This document shows, piece after piece, positions 21,645 to 28,507 of a DNA stretch of 41,787 bases. Where the stretch lies: positions 1 through 41,787 of IMG/VR virus record IMGVR_UViG_3300036846_000159; one strand, given 5' to 3'. The stretch's first letter is position 1. Every line of letters starts with the position of its first letter. The stretch is from a virus. Under the pieces are notes generated by a model. That model saw only the letters and a program-made list of their open reading frames with translations, was not told the origin of the DNA and did no database searches. The translations under genes and the position numbers were made by a program.

Positions 21645-21821
21645 CTTGTCTACTCGGGTGTCTACTAGGGTTCCAAACCTTGTCCACTCTGTCCACTCGT
21701 TTGTCTGCTCACTCACGGTCCCTATAGTAGAAAGCCGTGTAGACACGGCATGTCTACTTTCTACCATAGGGCCCGACCGCAGCCGACCAGTAGACAATGC
21801 TGCAGTGCAGAAATTTAGTGG
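21645..21821. other. TGTCYAC iteron array with large dyad, candidate replication origin
   Basis: Eight copies of TGTCTAC/TGTCCAC-type heptamers lie in 150 bases: plus strand at 21647, 21659, 21681, 21690, 21702 (TGTCTGC) and 21751; minus strand at 21739 and 21790. TTGTCCACT also matches 7 of 9 positions of the DnaA box TTATCCACA. A cruciform-forming dyad (21720-21771) is embedded. No gene is seen. It follows the helicase gene directly, as origins of RepA-helicase replicons often do. Confidence 0.65.
21720..21771. repeat. 52-bp nested dyad in iteron region
   Basis: Outer arms CCCTATAGTAGAAAG (21720-21734) and CTTTCTACCATAGGG (21757-21771) pair over 15 bases with one mismatch. Inside is a second dyad, GCCGTGT-AG-ACACGGC (21734-21749). 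As single-stranded DNA this could be a priming hairpin; as double strand, a cruciform or binding site. Confidence 0.7.
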
Positions 21822-22325
21822 GTGACGGGGGTGCCCAGGAAGCGCAAATTGAGGCGCGCGCCCCTGCCCGACACTGCCATGCCGCCACGCGAACGGTTGA
21901 CGCATGGCGACTTCGAGATCGGCGGCGAGGGCCGCCACCGCGTGGTCCGGATGCTCACCCCGCTCGACCGCCTCAAGGCGCTCCAGCAAATCAGCCAGGC
22001 TCAGTACGAGGCACTGCGGCTCCTGCACCTGCATTGGTTCCTCGGATGCCTGGCGCCCCAGCTGCGCGCCGTCGACCTGGAGCGGACGCCCGGCAGTGGC
22101 GCTGGTCCGATCGATGCCCTGGCACACCAGGAAGACTACTACCGTGGCATGAGGAGGCTGACACCGATCGAGCGTTCGGTCGCGACGACGCTCGCGTTGT
22201 CCGAGTTCGGGCTGACCTCGGCGGGCGCCATGCTCGGATACCAGTCGCCCTACCGGGGCCGCATGGCGGCGCTGAAAATCCTGCAGTCTGCCGCCGATCG
22301 GCTGATCGAGGCGTGGCGGATTTGA
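21822..22325 (+). CDS. putative DNA-binding protein beside the iterons
   Basis: 167 residues if GTG 21822 is used; GTG 21831 is an alternative and neither has a strong ribosome site. It has a basic start (RKRKLRRAP), then DFEIGGEGRHRVVRMLTPLD, ISQAQYEALRLLHLHWFLG and a C-terminal helical region LTPIERSVATTLALSEFGLT followed by a YRGRMAALKILQ helix that could be a helix-turn-helix. Related-looking proteins occur in Rhizobiales prophages, function unknown. Position suggests it might bind the TGTCYAC repeats or control the operon; this is inference. Confidence 0.6.
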   Translation: MTGVPRKRKLRRAPLPDTAMPPRERLTHGDFEIGGEGRHRVVRMLTPLDRLKALQQISQAQYEALRLLHLHWFLGCLAPQLRAVDLERTPGSGAGPIDALAHQEDYYRGMRRLTPIERSVATTLALSEFGLTSAGAMLGYQSPYRGRMAALKILQSAADRLIEAWRI

Positions 22326-22362
22326 CAAAGGGGCGGAAAACGGTATCTATTTGGCAAATTGC

Positions 22363-22391
22363 AAAAGCCGCCCCCGACCAGGGCGGCTTTT
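22363..22391. terminator. bidirectional terminator between early operon and recombinase
   Basis: AAAAGCCGCCC (22363-22373) and GGGCGGCTTTT (22381-22391) form a perfect 11-bp stem with a 7-base loop, with T-rich sequence after it on the plus strand and A-rich sequence before it. It separates two convergent operons. Confidence 0.85.
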
Positions 22392-22410
22392 GGTTTTTCG
22401 TAACATTGAT

Positions 22411-22452
22411 CAGATTAGCTAATGCAGATTAGCTAATACTCAATCGATTGAG
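22411..22452. repeat. palindromic repeat cluster at recombinase 3' end, candidate recombination site
   Basis: CAGATTAGCTAAT occurs twice (22411-22423, 22425-22437) one base apart; each copy holds the palindrome ATTAGCTAAT. Two bases after the second comes CTCAATCGATTGAG (22439-22452), a perfect 14-bp palindrome inside the end of the recombinase gene. Serine resolvases act at clusters of short inverted binding sites like this. Confidence 0.55.
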
Positions 22453-23088
22453 CAGGCGGGAAGCCGTCATCGGCGCCCAGGCGCCACCGCGCTCGGTCTT
22501 GACGCCACAGCCGTTGAGAAAAACTGCGAGGCGGCGGACTGATGCTCTTTGGCCTTCGCTCGTCATGAACCCGGTGACGATCGGGCGAAGCGTCTCGGCG
22601 AACGCAACGGCGCGATCGGCTTGCATCTTGGCGCCATTGGGTGAGCCCAGCTTGACGCCGCGGGCCTTGGCGGCCGCCAGCGCCACCTTGGTGCGCGACG
22701 AGATCATGCGGCGCTCCTGCTCGGCGAGCGCAGCGTAGATGTGGAGCATGAATGGATCGGCATTGGCGCCCAACTCGGCGACAACGAACGGTACACGCTG
22801 CGCCATCAAGCCTGCGATGAAGGCGACGTCACGCGACAGCCGATCAAGCTTGGCGACGACGACGGCGCAGCCTGCAGTCTTGGCAGCCTCTAGTGCGGAG
22901 GCCAGCTTGGGTCGCGTCGTCAGCGCGTCGCTTCCCTTACCGGTCTCAACTTCAATGAAGGTCGCCGAAAGGGTGATGCCCTCGGCGGCGCAGAAGCGCA
23001 GGATGGCATCCTGTTGCGCCTCAAGGCCAAGGCCAGAGCGGCCTTGGGCCTGGGTGGAAACGCGGATGTAGGCGATTGCGGTTTTCAT
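22429..23088 (-). CDS. serine recombinase, resolvase/invertase size
   Basis: 219 residues from ATG 23088; a longer frame to 23115 runs into the upstream gene. The N-terminal catalytic domain is intact: AYIRVSTQ with nucleophile S11, KLDRLSRD (R83, R86), and [19 protein letters not shown] (E helix region). A C-terminal segment ([15 protein letters not shown]) looks like a helix-turn-helix. At this length it belongs with resolvases and invertases, not the large serine integrases. It could resolve multimers of a circular prophage, invert DNA, or integrate at a short site. It is probably transcribed with the 23093-23311 gene. Confidence 0.85.
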   Translation of the reverse strand: MKTAIAYIRVSTQAQGRSGLGLEAQQDAILRFCAAEGITLSATFIEVETGKGSDALTTRPKLASALEAAKTAGCAVVVAKLDRLSRDVAFIAGLMAQRVPFVVAELGANADPFMLHIYAALAEQERRMISSRTKVALAAAKARGVKLGSPNGAKMQADRAVAFAETLRPIVTGFMTSEGQRASVRRLAVFLNGCGVKTERGGAWAPMTASRLLNRLSIS

Positions 23089-23092
23089 TGGT

Positions 23093-23311
23093 TTACTTCC
23101 CCTTGGTCCAGTCAACCCAGATCACCCCAGCCGGGCTGACCTTGATGAATACGCCGCGGGGAGCATCAGCTCCGCTGCCTGCGGTGACCCACTGGCCACG
23201 CCGGAGCTGGAGCGGATCAGCAGTCCAAATGTCGATCGCCTCGGGCGAGCGCGTCACCAGGCGGCACACCAACGAGATGATCGACCTGATCCAAAATTTG
23301 ATCGTCTTCAT
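23093..23311 (-). CDS. small hypothetical protein upstream of recombinase
   Basis: 72 residues, RBS AAAAGGAAAA before ATG 23311. A basic N-terminal helix is followed by [21 protein letters not shown] and [18 protein letters not shown], an SH3-like beta pattern seen in small proteobacterial phage proteins. Function unknown. It heads the two-gene minus unit that ends with the recombinase and faces the packaging operon. Confidence 0.65.
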   Translation of the reverse strand: MKTIKFWIRSIISLVCRLVTRSPEAIDIWTADPLQLRRGQWVTAGSGADAPRGVFIKVSPAGVIWVDWTKGK

Positions 23312-23339
23312 TTGCTTTTTCCTTTTAGGCTTAATTGCC

Positions 23340-23365
23340 TGTCACACCATAACGGTTGTCACACC
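23340..23365. promoter_or_regulatory. TGTCACACC direct repeat in divergent promoter region
   Basis: TGTCACACC occurs at 23340-23348 and 23357-23365, 17 bases apart start to start, between the divergent genes at 23311 (minus) and 23385 (plus). A third exact copy lies at 23852-23860. The TGTCA core is the half-site of the palindromes at 14294, 15395 and 23879, so the same regulator may act here. Confidence 0.5.
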
Positions 23366-23384
23366 TCAGTGCAACAGGAAAAAC

Positions 23385-23558
23385 ATGTCGAACCTGAAAA
23401 ATATTCGCCTGGTCGCCGACGAAGGCGAGCGCGTCGAGCGCATCACCAGGCAGCACACCGAGGAGATGGTCGCCCTGGTGCGCGAAGAAATAAAATTGCT
23501 GAAGGAGCTGGTCGAGGAGCTGCAGGCCTCGGTCGATCGGCTCTCAACCGAACGCTAA
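23385..23558 (+). CDS. small coiled-coil protein
   Basis: 57 residues from ATG 23385 (MSNLKNIRLVADEGERVERI) with AGGA upstream; the frame is open further 5' but overlaps the divergent promoter. Almost the whole chain is a charged coiled coil (MVALVREEIKLLKELVEELQ). First gene of the packaging operon. No family recognised. Confidence 0.6.
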   Translation: MSNLKNIRLVADEGERVERITRQHTEEMVALVREEIKLLKELVEELQASVDRLSTER

Positions 23559-23574
23559 GACGTTGGAGACACAA

Positions 23575-23850
23575 GTGCCCAGACCTAAACTCGTATCGGA
23601 TTTGAAGAGCGCAGCGCGAGATCACACCGAAATGGCGCTGCGCGTTCTGTCAGGTATTGCGGCGCAGCCGAAGAGCCCGGCGAGTGCGCGCGTCCACGCC
23701 GCGGCGATCCTACTCGAGCGCGGTTGGGGTAAACCGGAGCAAGGCCACACGATTGCTGGCCGCGACGGCGGCGACATTAAGGTCGTCATCCGGCAGATCG
23801 TTGAAAGTGTTGGACAAAACCCCGTCGAGCCCGAGCCCGACAAGGAATAG
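23575..23850 (+). CDS. candidate terminase small subunit or TerS-associated protein
   Basis: 91 residues from GTG 23575, chosen because GGAG (23565-23568) lies six bases upstream; a TTG at 23563 overlaps that site. The sequence RDHTEMALRVLSGIAAQ, SARVHAAAILLERGWGKPEQ and GRDGGDIKVVIRQIVES recurs in short proteins encoded just before large terminase genes in proteobacterial phages, often called small terminase or left hypothetical. The N-terminal 60 residues are helical and could bind DNA. Candidate packaging repeats lie downstream (24171-24210). Confidence 0.5.
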   Translation: MPRPKLVSDLKSAARDHTEMALRVLSGIAAQPKSPASARVHAAAILLERGWGKPEQGHTIAGRDGGDIKVVIRQIVESVGQNPVEPEPDKE

Positions 23851-23878
23851 CTGTCACACCCTTACGTTCGTGAGGCTG

Positions 23879-23897
23879 TGACAAGGCGATGTTGTCA
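23879..23897. promoter_or_regulatory. operator-like dyad TGACA-N9-TGTCA
   Basis: TGACAAGGCGATGTTGTCA, flanked by G and C to give 7-bp arms. Same half-sites and same 9-base spacing as the dyads at 14294-14312 and 15397-15415, so probably the same repressor. It would let the immunity region control packaging and late genes. Confidence 0.6.
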
Positions 23898-24025
23898 CCT
23901 CGACCATAATCGATTCTAACCCATTGATGTTGCTGTAATAGGCTGGCGCTACGTATACCAGGGCGCCACGACCGATGGGTGGGTGGTCATAGGGGGGTGG
24001 TTTGTCGGGATCGATATGACCATGG

Positions 24026-24039
24026 TACCGGTACCGGTA
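24026..24039. repeat. 14-bp palindrome TACCGGTACCGGTA
   Basis: A perfect palindrome made of overlapping ACCGGT units in the non-coding region between terminase genes. Role unknown; a protein-binding site is possible. Confidence 0.6.
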
Positions 24040-24084
24040 ACTACACCACATTTTCGAGCCGATATTTCAGTGGCTGCACGGCCG

Positions 24085-24122
24085 TTGGACTTTTGAAGCC
24101 CATATCCAATTCAAAAGTCCAA
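24085..24122. repeat. 13-bp inverted repeat
   Basis: TTGGACTTTTGAA (24085-24097) and TTCAAAAGTCCAA (24110-24122) are perfectly complementary with a 12-base centre. Not followed directly by a T-run on the plus strand. It could be part of a packaging site or a transcription control element. Confidence 0.65.
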
Positions 24123-24170
24123 TGTTGACTTTTTCTCCCATCCTGCAGGGGTCCAAAAATCAACATCGAG

Positions 24171-24210
24171 ATGTCGCGGAATGTCGCGGATTGTCGCGGA
24201 TTGTCGCATC
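24171..24210 (+). repeat. four 10-bp tandem repeats, candidate pac/cos recognition site
   Basis: ATGTCGCGGA twice, TTGTCGCGGA, then TTGTCGCATC abut exactly, one helical turn apart. Helically phased short repeats next to terminase genes are a hallmark of small-terminase binding sites. Alternatively they are regulatory repeats for the downstream operon. Confidence 0.6.
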
Positions 24211-24234
24211 GTCCAACCTGAGGGGAGACGTTCC

Positions 24235-24510
24235 ATGCCGTGGGTAGTCATCGCACCGCCAGCCTGTGGAGAACCAGCCATGAGGGAAAAACCGACGCTG
24301 ATCCTGGCGGGTGATGACAACACGATTACTCGGTGGCTCGGGCCCGTCGTGTGGCGGCAGACTGCGCCTTACGATTTCAAGAAATTTGATGAAGTGTTGC
24401 GCCGACTGCAGGCGTGGCGCGATGCGGATCACGAGGACAATCTTGTGCTTTATCGCACTCACGTCATTGAGATCATAGAAGGCGTGAAGGCGCTGCGTGA
24501 CGCACGGTGA
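24235..24510 (+). CDS. hypothetical protein upstream of terminase
   Basis: 91 residues from ATG 24235 (GGGGAG seven bases upstream); ATG 24280 with GGAG nine bases upstream is a good alternative, giving 76 residues. Core: KPTLILAGDDNTITRWLGPVV, PYDFKKFDEVLRRLQAWRD and a C-terminal HVIEIIEGVKALRDA helix. No family recognised. The frame opens earlier (24181), but that would code the 10-bp repeats. Confidence 0.55.
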   Translation: MPWVVIAPPACGEPAMREKPTLILAGDDNTITRWLGPVVWRQTAPYDFKKFDEVLRRLQAWRDADHEDNLVLYRTHVIEIIEGVKALRDAR

Positions 24511-24794
24511 CCATGGGCATCTACGATCAATTCTTACCGCCACCGCGACCACCGGGAGTGCCGCCGGAGGCACGCAAGGAGATTAGGCATGAGGAACGTC
24601 AAGAAGGTCGTGACGGGGAAGAAGCGGGGCAAGCCGGGGGAGAAGTGGGGCAAGCCGAAGTCACGGGCGTTGCCGGGGTACGCGCCGATCGAGAGCCCGC
24701 CGAAGCTGCACCGCAAAAGGCGGCGTTTGACCGTGTCGCCTACCAGCGTGAGTACATGAGGCGGCGCCGGGCTGCGGCCAGGGCAAAGGGCTGA
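24507..24794 (+). CDS. hypothetical protein with basic C-terminal helix
   Basis: 95 residues, GTG at 24507 overlapping the previous stop. MGIYDQFLPPPRPPG opens the chain; the middle (Glu/Gly/Arg-rich, about 25-65) is odd; the end FDRVAYQREYMRRRRAAARA is a motif found in many phage proteins. The middle overlaps another frame (24589-24759) with a better ribosome site and more protein-like sequence. The stop overlaps the terL start (TGATG). Confidence 0.45.
   Translation: MTMGIYDQFLPPPRPPGVPPEARKEIRHEERQEGRDGEEAGQAGGEVGQAEVTGVAGVRADREPAEAAPQKAAFDRVAYQREYMRRRRAAARAKG
24589..24759 (+). CDS. 56-residue basic protein in overlapping frame
   Basis: ATG 24589 is preceded by AAGGAGA at 24577-24583, one of the best ribosome sites in the region. 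The product MRNVKKVVTGKKRGKPGEKW and following PKSRALPGYAPIESPPKLHR is basic and looks more like a real protein than the other frame. It lies wholly within 24507-24794, so one DNA stretch may code for two proteins. Function unknown, possibly nucleic-acid binding. Confidence 0.45.
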   Translation: MRNVKKVVTGKKRGKPGEKWGKPKSRALPGYAPIESPPKLHRKRRRLTVSPTSVST

Positions 24795-26179
24795 TGGTGA
24801 TGGGTGGAGTGGCGCAGGACGACGAGATTGTCCTGCCGCACCGTGGCTGGCTGCCGCGGGCTCATCAGATGAAGCTGTGGCAGTACTTGCAGGATGGTGG
24901 CGAGCGTGCGATTGCGGTCTGGCACCGCCGTGCGGGCAAGGACGAGATTTGCCTGCACCATGCAGCGTGTGCGGCACTGAAGCGGCAGGGCAATTACTGG
25001 CACTGCCTGCCGGAGTTTCTGCAGGGCAGAAAAGCAATCTGGACCTCGATCAATGCGCACACTGGGCGGCGAAGGATTGACGAGGCGTTTCCGCCTTACA
25101 TTCGTGAAAGCACCAATGATAACGAGATGTTTATACGTTTCGTTAATGGTTCGACCTGGCAGATTATTGGCTCTGATCGTTACGATGCGACACTGGGTTC
25201 TGGTGTTGCGGGTATCACTTACTCCGAGTGGGCATTAGCAAACCCGAGCGCCTGGGCCTATCACCGGCCGATCCTGGAGGAGAACAAGGGCTGGGCGGTT
25301 TTTATTACGACGCCGCGCGGTCACAACCATGCGCATTCGATGTTTAAGCATGCGCAAGTGAGCAAGGCGTGGTTTTCTGAATTGCTGACGGCGCTCGACA
25401 CTGGTGCCTTGAGCCGTGACGAGCTGGAGGAGGCCGAGGCCGAGTACATCGCGCTGCACGGCACTGACGTCGGCCGTGCGTTGTTTCAGCAGGAGTACAT
25501 GTCGAGCTGGAATGCCGCGATCCTCGGCGCCTTTTATGCCTTTGAGATGGCGGCGGTGCGGAGCGAGGAGCGCATTGCTGAGATCGAGGCGCGGCCTGGC
25601 GTGCCGGTGCACCGGGCCTGGGATCTCGGCGTCCGCGACGACACGGCGATCTGGTGGTTTCAGAACGTCGGCTCACAGTGTTTCGTGCTCGACCACTATG
25701 CGGCCTCAGGTGTCGGGGTCGAGCACTATGCGGACGAGATCGAAGCCAGGGGCAAGCGCTATAGTTGGACGGGCGGCAACGACTACGTGCCGCACGATGC
25801 CAAGATCAAGGAGTGGGGGAGTGGCAAGACCCGCGTCGAGACCATGCAGGCGCTCGGGCTGTCGCCGATGCTGGTGCCGCTGGCGACCATTGCCGACGGC
25901 ATTCATGCGGTGCGGCAATTGCTGCCGCTGACGGTGTTTCACCCGCGCTGCGAGGAGGGTATTGGCGCACTCGAGCAGTATGCGCGCGAGTGGGACGACG
26001 ACAAGAAGGCGTTCCGGGCGAGTGCCGTCCACAACTGGACGTCCCATCCTGCGGACGCCTTTCGCTATCTTGCCCTGGCCCGGCAGAAGCCTGTTGTGAT
26101 CAAGGCCAAGGAGCCGGTACGTCGCGGCATTGTCATTCCGCCGCCACCTGAACCGCGACATGGAGGGATCCGATTGTGA
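24794..26179 (+). CDS. terL: terminase large subunit
   Basis: 461 residues. The N-terminal ATPase has HRRAGKDE (44-51; atypical Walker A with GK at 48-49) and a Walker-B-like GITYSEWA with E145. The motif-III-like VFITTPRG follows. The RNase H-type nuclease has HRAWDLGVRDD (D277), YVPHDAK (D335) and HPADAFRYLA near the C-terminus, the usual three acidic sites. It packages DNA into proheads through the portal. The ATG overlaps the upstream stop. Family and fold are clear; packaging type (pac or cos) is not. Confidence 0.92.
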   Translation: MVMGGVAQDDEIVLPHRGWLPRAHQMKLWQYLQDGGERAIAVWHRRAGKDEICLHHAACAALKRQGNYWHCLPEFLQGRKAIWTSINAHTGRRRIDEAFPPYIRESTNDNEMFIRFVNGSTWQIIGSDRYDATLGSGVAGITYSEWALANPSAWAYHRPILEENKGWAVFITTPRGHNHAHSMFKHAQVSKAWFSELLTALDTGALSRDELEEAEAEYIALHGTDVGRALFQQEYMSSWNAAILGAFYAFEMAAVRSEERIAEIEARPGVPVHRAWDLGVRDDTAIWWFQNVGSQCFVLDHYAASGVGVEHYADEIEARGKRYSWTGGNDYVPHDAKIKEWGSGKTRVETMQALGLSPMLVPLATIADGIHAVRQLLPLTVFHPRCEEGIGALEQYAREWDDDKKAFRASAVHNWTSHPADAFRYLALARQKPVVIKAKEPVRRGIVIPPPPEPRHGGIRL

Positions 26180-26200
26180 AAAAGCACCCGGAGTTATTCG

Positions 26201-28507
26201 ATGACTGACGAGACTACCGGTCCGCCGGTCGAAGAAGACATCCGCGCCGACGACGACGAATTTAATCCGACCATCGAGCCACGCAAAGCCAGAGCGTGGC
26301 TTAATCTTTTGCAGGAGAGCGAAGACGCCTTCGAGAAGTACAACGAGCATTGCGACCTGATCGATCGGCAGTATGCTTCGCTCGACCGGCTCGCCAACAA
26401 TGTGCGTGACAAAGAATTTCAGATGTTCTGGTCGAATGCCGAGGTGTTGAAGCCATCGATCTATGCCAAGAAGCCAGTGCCGGTGGTGGTGCCGAAGTTC
26501 ATGGACCGGCGGCCGGTGTACCAGGCTGCGGCTGAAACCATGGAGCGCTGCGCAGTGGTGGCGTTCGACTTGGGTGACATCGATGAATTGATGAAGCTGG
26601 TGCGCGACGACCTGGCGCTGGTCGATCGCGGCGTTGTCTGGTGCCGCTACGAAGGCTCCGGGGACACCGACGACGACTATGAAAAGGTTTGCTACGACTT
26701 CAAGAACCGTCGGGATTTTCTGCATTCGATCTCGCGCAACTGGCGTGAGGTGACTTGGGTTGCCGCGGCGTCGTACTTGACGCGCGCGGAGGCGCGCAAG
26801 CGATTTAGAAAATTCTCCGGCGACGAATACCAGAATGCCGAATACAAGGTCGACAAGAAACTGGAGGAGGTCGGTGGCGCCGACAAGCGCGAACGGGCGA
26901 AGTTCTGGGAAATCTGGTCACTCAGCGATCGGCGGGTGTGCTGGGTGGCGCACGGCTGCGAGCTGATCCTCGACGAGGATGATCCGCACTTGAAGCTGCG
27001 CGGATTTTATCCTTGTCCGAAGCCCGCCTATGGCACCTGCCAGCGTGGCAGCCTGGTCCCGGTCCCTGACGTGCTGCAGTACAAGGACCAGCTGGAAGAG
27101 ATCAACTTGCTGACGGCCAAAATCCACGCCCTGTCGGACGCCATCGAGGCCAAGGGTTTTTACCCGGCGGGTGGTTCAGAATTGGCGGACGCGGTGCAGG
27201 CTGCGCTGTCGATCAAGACGCCGGGCCGGGTGCTGGTGCCGATCTCGAATTGGGCAGTGTTTGGCGGCAGTAAGGACGTCATCGTCTGGCTGCCGATCGA
27301 CATGATTGCGCAGACCATCACCGGCCTGGTGGCGCTCCGCAAGCAGATCATCGACGACATCTACCAGATCATGGGGTTGTCGGACATTATGCGCGGCTCG
27401 ACCGATCCGCAGGAGACCTTGGGCGCCCAGGAACTGAAGACGGAGTTCGGCTCGGTCCGGATCCGCGACAAGCAGCAGGAGCTGGTGCGGCTGGCGCGCG
27501 ACCTGGTCGAGGTCACCACTGAAATCATCACTGAAAAATTTGATGACGTCACCATTGTCAAGATGTCGCAGACCCAACTGCCGACCAATGCCATGGTGGA
27601 GCAAAAGATCAACGACATGACGGCCCAGGTGCAGCAGCAGCTGGGACAGATCCAACAAGTTGCGGCATCGCCGCAAGGTCAGCAGATAGTGCAGTCCAAT
27701 CCGCAGCAGGCCCAGCAGATGCTGCAGCAGGCGCAACAGCAAATCCAGCAGCAGCAGGATGACATCGGTAGGCTCCAGCAGCAGCCGACCATCAACCAGG
27801 TGCTGCGTTTTCTCAAGGATCAGCGCGCCAAGGCCTTCGTGCTCGACATCGAAACTGACTCAACGATCGTGCCGAACGAGCAGGCCGAGCAGAAGGGCCG
27901 TTCTGATTTTATCGGCATGCTGGCGCAGCTGATGCCGCAATTGTCGCAGATGGTCACGGCTGAACCGAAGACTGCAGAATTTTGCGGCGAGCTGCTGAAG
28001 TTTGCCGTTGCACCATACCGCGCTGGCCGCGCGCTCGGTGGCGCGATCGACGACCTGGTCGAGAAGATGAAGGCCAAGGCCAACCTGCCTCCTGGCGACG
28101 ACCCGACCACGGCAACCAACAAGACTGCAGTGCAGATCGAGCAGATGAAGCTGCAGTCGGAAGACAAGAACAACGCTGCGAAGCTCCAGCTGCAGCAGCA
28201 GGAGTTGCAGCAGAAGGACGCCCATAAGAAACTTGAGCTACAGAACGAGCGCGCGATCGCGCTGGCGCAGCTGCAGTCAAGGCAGCAGGAGACTGCTGCA
28301 GATAGCCAAGTAGCAAACCAGAAAGCGATGGAGTCACGGGAGACGCACCAGGCTTCGCTGATTAAGGGTGAGCAGGATATGCAACTGGCGCGGCAGAAGG
28401 GCGACCTGGCTATTCAGCAGGCTAACCAAAGGGCGCAAGAGGCCGCCAATCGGCAGCAGGAGCGCCAGGCGGCACAACAATTCAAAATGACGAGGCCACT
28501 GCCATGA
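26201..28507 (+). CDS. portal protein
   Basis: 768 residues, RBS GGAG seven bases before ATG 26201. Residues about 30-430 resemble P22-type portals: FEKYNEHCDLIDRQYASLDR, VLKPSIYAKKPVPVVVPKF, then a stem-like region with YKDQLEEINLLTAKIHALSD and GLSDIMRGSTDPQETLGAQE. From about 470 the chain is Gln-rich coiled coil (QQQLGQIQQVAASPQGQQIV), a barrel-like extension, ending with RQEERQAAQQFK-like helices. It forms the dodecameric DNA channel at the capsid vertex. The direct neighbour terL supports the call. Confidence 0.88.
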   Translation: MTDETTGPPVEEDIRADDDEFNPTIEPRKARAWLNLLQESEDAFEKYNEHCDLIDRQYASLDRLANNVRDKEFQMFWSNAEVLKPSIYAKKPVPVVVPKFMDRRPVYQAAAETMERCAVVAFDLGDIDELMKLVRDDLALVDRGVVWCRYEGSGDTDDDYEKVCYDFKNRRDFLHSISRNWREVTWVAAASYLTRAEARKRFRKFSGDEYQNAEYKVDKKLEEVGGADKRERAKFWEIWSLSDRRVCWVAHGCELILDEDDPHLKLRGFYPCPKPAYGTCQRGSLVPVPDVLQYKDQLEEINLLTAKIHALSDAIEAKGFYPAGGSELADAVQAALSIKTPGRVLVPISNWAVFGGSKDVIVWLPIDMIAQTITGLVALRKQIIDDIYQIMGLSDIMRGSTDPQETLGAQELKTEFGSVRIRDKQQELVRLARDLVEVTTEIITEKFDDVTIVKMSQTQLPTNAMVEQKINDMTAQVQQQLGQIQQVAASPQGQQIVQSNPQQAQQMLQQAQQQIQQQQDDIGRLQQQPTINQVLRFLKDQRAKAFVLDIETDSTIVPNEQAEQKGRSDFIGMLAQLMPQLSQMVTAEPKTAEFCGELLKFAVAPYRAGRALGGAIDDLVEKMKAKANLPPGDDPTTATNKTAVQIEQMKLQSEDKNNAAKLQLQQQELQQKDAHKKLELQNERAIALAQLQSRQQETAADSQVANQKAMESRETHQASLIKGEQDMQLARQKGDLAIQQANQRAQEAANRQQERQAAQQFKMTRPLP

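Larger units (their letters stand above)
23851..24234. other. 384-base non-coding region: operator cluster, palindromes, candidate packaging site
   Basis: No convincing gene. In order it holds TGTCACACC (23852-23860), a TGACA-N9-TGTCA dyad (23879-23897), a 14-bp palindrome (24026-24039), a 13-bp inverted repeat (24085-24122), a GTTGACTTTTT / AAAAATCAAC imperfect repeat, and four 10-bp tandem repeats (24171-24210). It lies between the small and large terminase genes. Confidence 0.6.

Noticed and set aside
21264-22328. 354-residue minus frame
   Set aside because: It runs through the helicase gene, the repeat array and the 21822 gene, all supported on the plus strand.
22322-22350. TTGACA with TATCTA 16 bases on as a promoter
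   Set aside because: It overlaps the end of the 21822 gene and leads straight into a strong terminator with no gene beyond on that strand.
24171-24210. Tandem decamers as a CRISPR array
   Set aside because: Units abut without spacers and are only 10 bases; no cas operon is present. The Cas4-like nuclease is a stand-alone phage enzyme.
25935-25950. GTGTTTCACCCG as a second parS
   Set aside because: Only one half of the palindrome matches and it lies inside terL coding sequence.
25706-26725. 339-residue minus frame over terL and portal
   Set aside because: Both plus genes are clear family members; this is an antisense shadow.
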